NCBI GenBank assembly: GCA_001303415.1
Contig: LJTN01000005.1
Span: 50,725-114,724, forward strand
DNA length: 64,000 nucleotides
Origin: Myxococcales bacterium SG8_38
GTDB taxonomy: Bacteria > Myxococcota_A > Polyangia > Polyangiales > Houyiibacteriaceae
Direction: 5' to 3'
Position 1 is the stretch's first letter, and every line of letters starts with the position of its first letter. The translations under genes were made by a program, and so were the position numbers. Shown one piece after another: positions 63,435 to 64,000 of this stretch. The notes below the pieces were generated by a model that was not told the origin of the DNA, ran no database searches, and saw only the letters and a program-made list of their open reading frames with translations.

Positions 63435-64000
63435 ATGCGTACTCAAGCGAACTTCACTTCCACCGTTGCTTGCCTTTGGGTTTCGGCCCTGCTCGCCTCG
63501 CTCGTGGGGGGATGCCGTTGTGATGCCCTCCATGAGTCCCCGGACCTCACGGTCTTTGCCGCCTCATCGCTCACCGAGGCGTTCCAGGACCTCGAGCGCG
63601 CGTTCGAGTCTGCCAACGAGGGCGTCGACGTCTCGCTCGCATTCGGTGGGAGTCAGATCTTGCGTCTGCAGATCGAGCAGGGCGCCCCGGCGGACGTCTT
63701 CGCGTCGGCCGATGAGGGCCACGTGGCTGCCTTGCAGCAAGCCGGGCTGATGCCGAAAAGCGAGGTCTTTGCCCACAACGAGCTTGCCGTGATCGTCCCG
63801 TCCAGCAATCCGGCGAAGATCGAGTCTTTCGCCGACCTGCCCCGCGCAGGTCGCGTGGTGCTCGGCGCTCCCACCGTGCCGGTAGGAAGGTATACTCGCG
63901 AGCTCTTGCGGCGCGCGGCTGACTCTTATGGACCCGACTTCCAGTCCGGGGTGCTTGGGCACGTGGTATCCGAAGAAGGCAACGTTCGCTTGGTGCGGGC
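63435..64000 (+). CDS. modA: Molybdate ABC transporter substrate-binding protein (3' truncated by window edge)
   Basis: 188 residues are visible, running off the window. The ATG at 63435 gives a lipoprotein signal ([16 protein letters not shown]) followed by the ModA fold: [20 protein letters not shown], the oxyanion-binding [38 protein letters not shown] and [19 protein letters not shown]. The S-S and G-G-S residues contact molybdate or tungstate in homologues. It is lipid-anchored instead of freely periplasmic. modBC would be expected beyond the window. Confidence 0.88.
   Translation, partial: MRTQANFTSTVACLWVSALLASLVGGCRCDALHESPDLTVFAASSLTEAFQDLERAFESANEGVDVSLAFGGSQILRLQIEQGAPADVFASADEGHVAALQQAGLMPKSEVFAHNELAVIVPSSNPAKIESFADLPRAGRVVLGAPTVPVGRYTRELLRRAADSYGPDFQSGVLGHVVSEEGNVRLVR

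Overview
The window is high-GC Gram-negative DNA with dense, mostly intact genes. It carries many lipoproteins with Ser/Gly/Asp-rich tethers (one with a Gly-Thr-Gly-Gly linker), a secreted serpin, sigma-54 regulation, TonB transport and eukaryote-like enzymes (class I HMG-CoA reductase, HTTM/gamma-carboxylase-like protein). This mix suggests a deltaproteobacterial lineage such as Myxococcota; that is inference, because no rRNA or other marker gene is present. I found no tRNA, rRNA, CRISPR array or intact insertion sequence.

Layout. 1-8.2 kb: the 3' end of a HAD-phosphatase/acyltransferase fusion, a large lipoprotein, a three-gene YbhGFS-like ABC exporter operon, a secreted protein and a CoA-binding protein. 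8.2-12 kb: a decayed stretch holding a START-like protein, an alpha/beta hydrolase cut off and joined to a transposase-like tail, a LysR regulator lacking its effector domain, an intact GST and an HMG-CoA reductase lacking its N-terminal third. 12-18.4 kb: an LLM-type oxidoreductase, a Rieske protein and a FeS-type photolyase on the minus strand, then a DUF2868/DUF3482 GTPase pair. 18.5-30 kb: small lipoproteins and repeat proteins, hydrolase, DUF2332, an AlaA-like aminotransferase, a STAS fragment, an MDR oxidoreductase, an RDD protein with 9-residue repeats, a PPOX protein and a MATE exporter. 30-37 kb: an EF-G paralogue with an abnormal G4 motif, an acyl-CoA dehydrogenase, a HisC-like aminotransferase, a serpin lipoprotein and a TruC-like pseudouridine synthase.

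37.3-44.8 kb is a probable iron-uptake locus: DUF4856 lipoprotein, imelysin-like lipoprotein, HTTM membrane protein and TonB-dependent receptor overlap one another, followed by a TonB protein. Fur-box-like sequences (12 of 15 positions each) precede the first gene and the TonB gene. The HTTM protein inside this unit is the most interesting functional puzzle of the window.

47.8-62.9 kb is an acetate/propionate locus. The acs, DUF4212, VC_2705-type symporter and porin genes form one minus-strand unit. It is preceded by an excellent sigma-54 -24/-12 promoter and a 35-bp inverted repeat placed like an enhancer. Just upstream lies a second minus-strand unit: a PrpE-like ligase, a 55-residue membrane ORF, a symporter-histidine kinase hybrid and an NtrC-type response regulator. 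A CBS/DUF294 protein and a DEDDh exonuclease are divergent. Together these look like a self-contained sensor and switch for short-chain acids. The window ends in a Cys-rich lipoprotein and the 5' part of modA.
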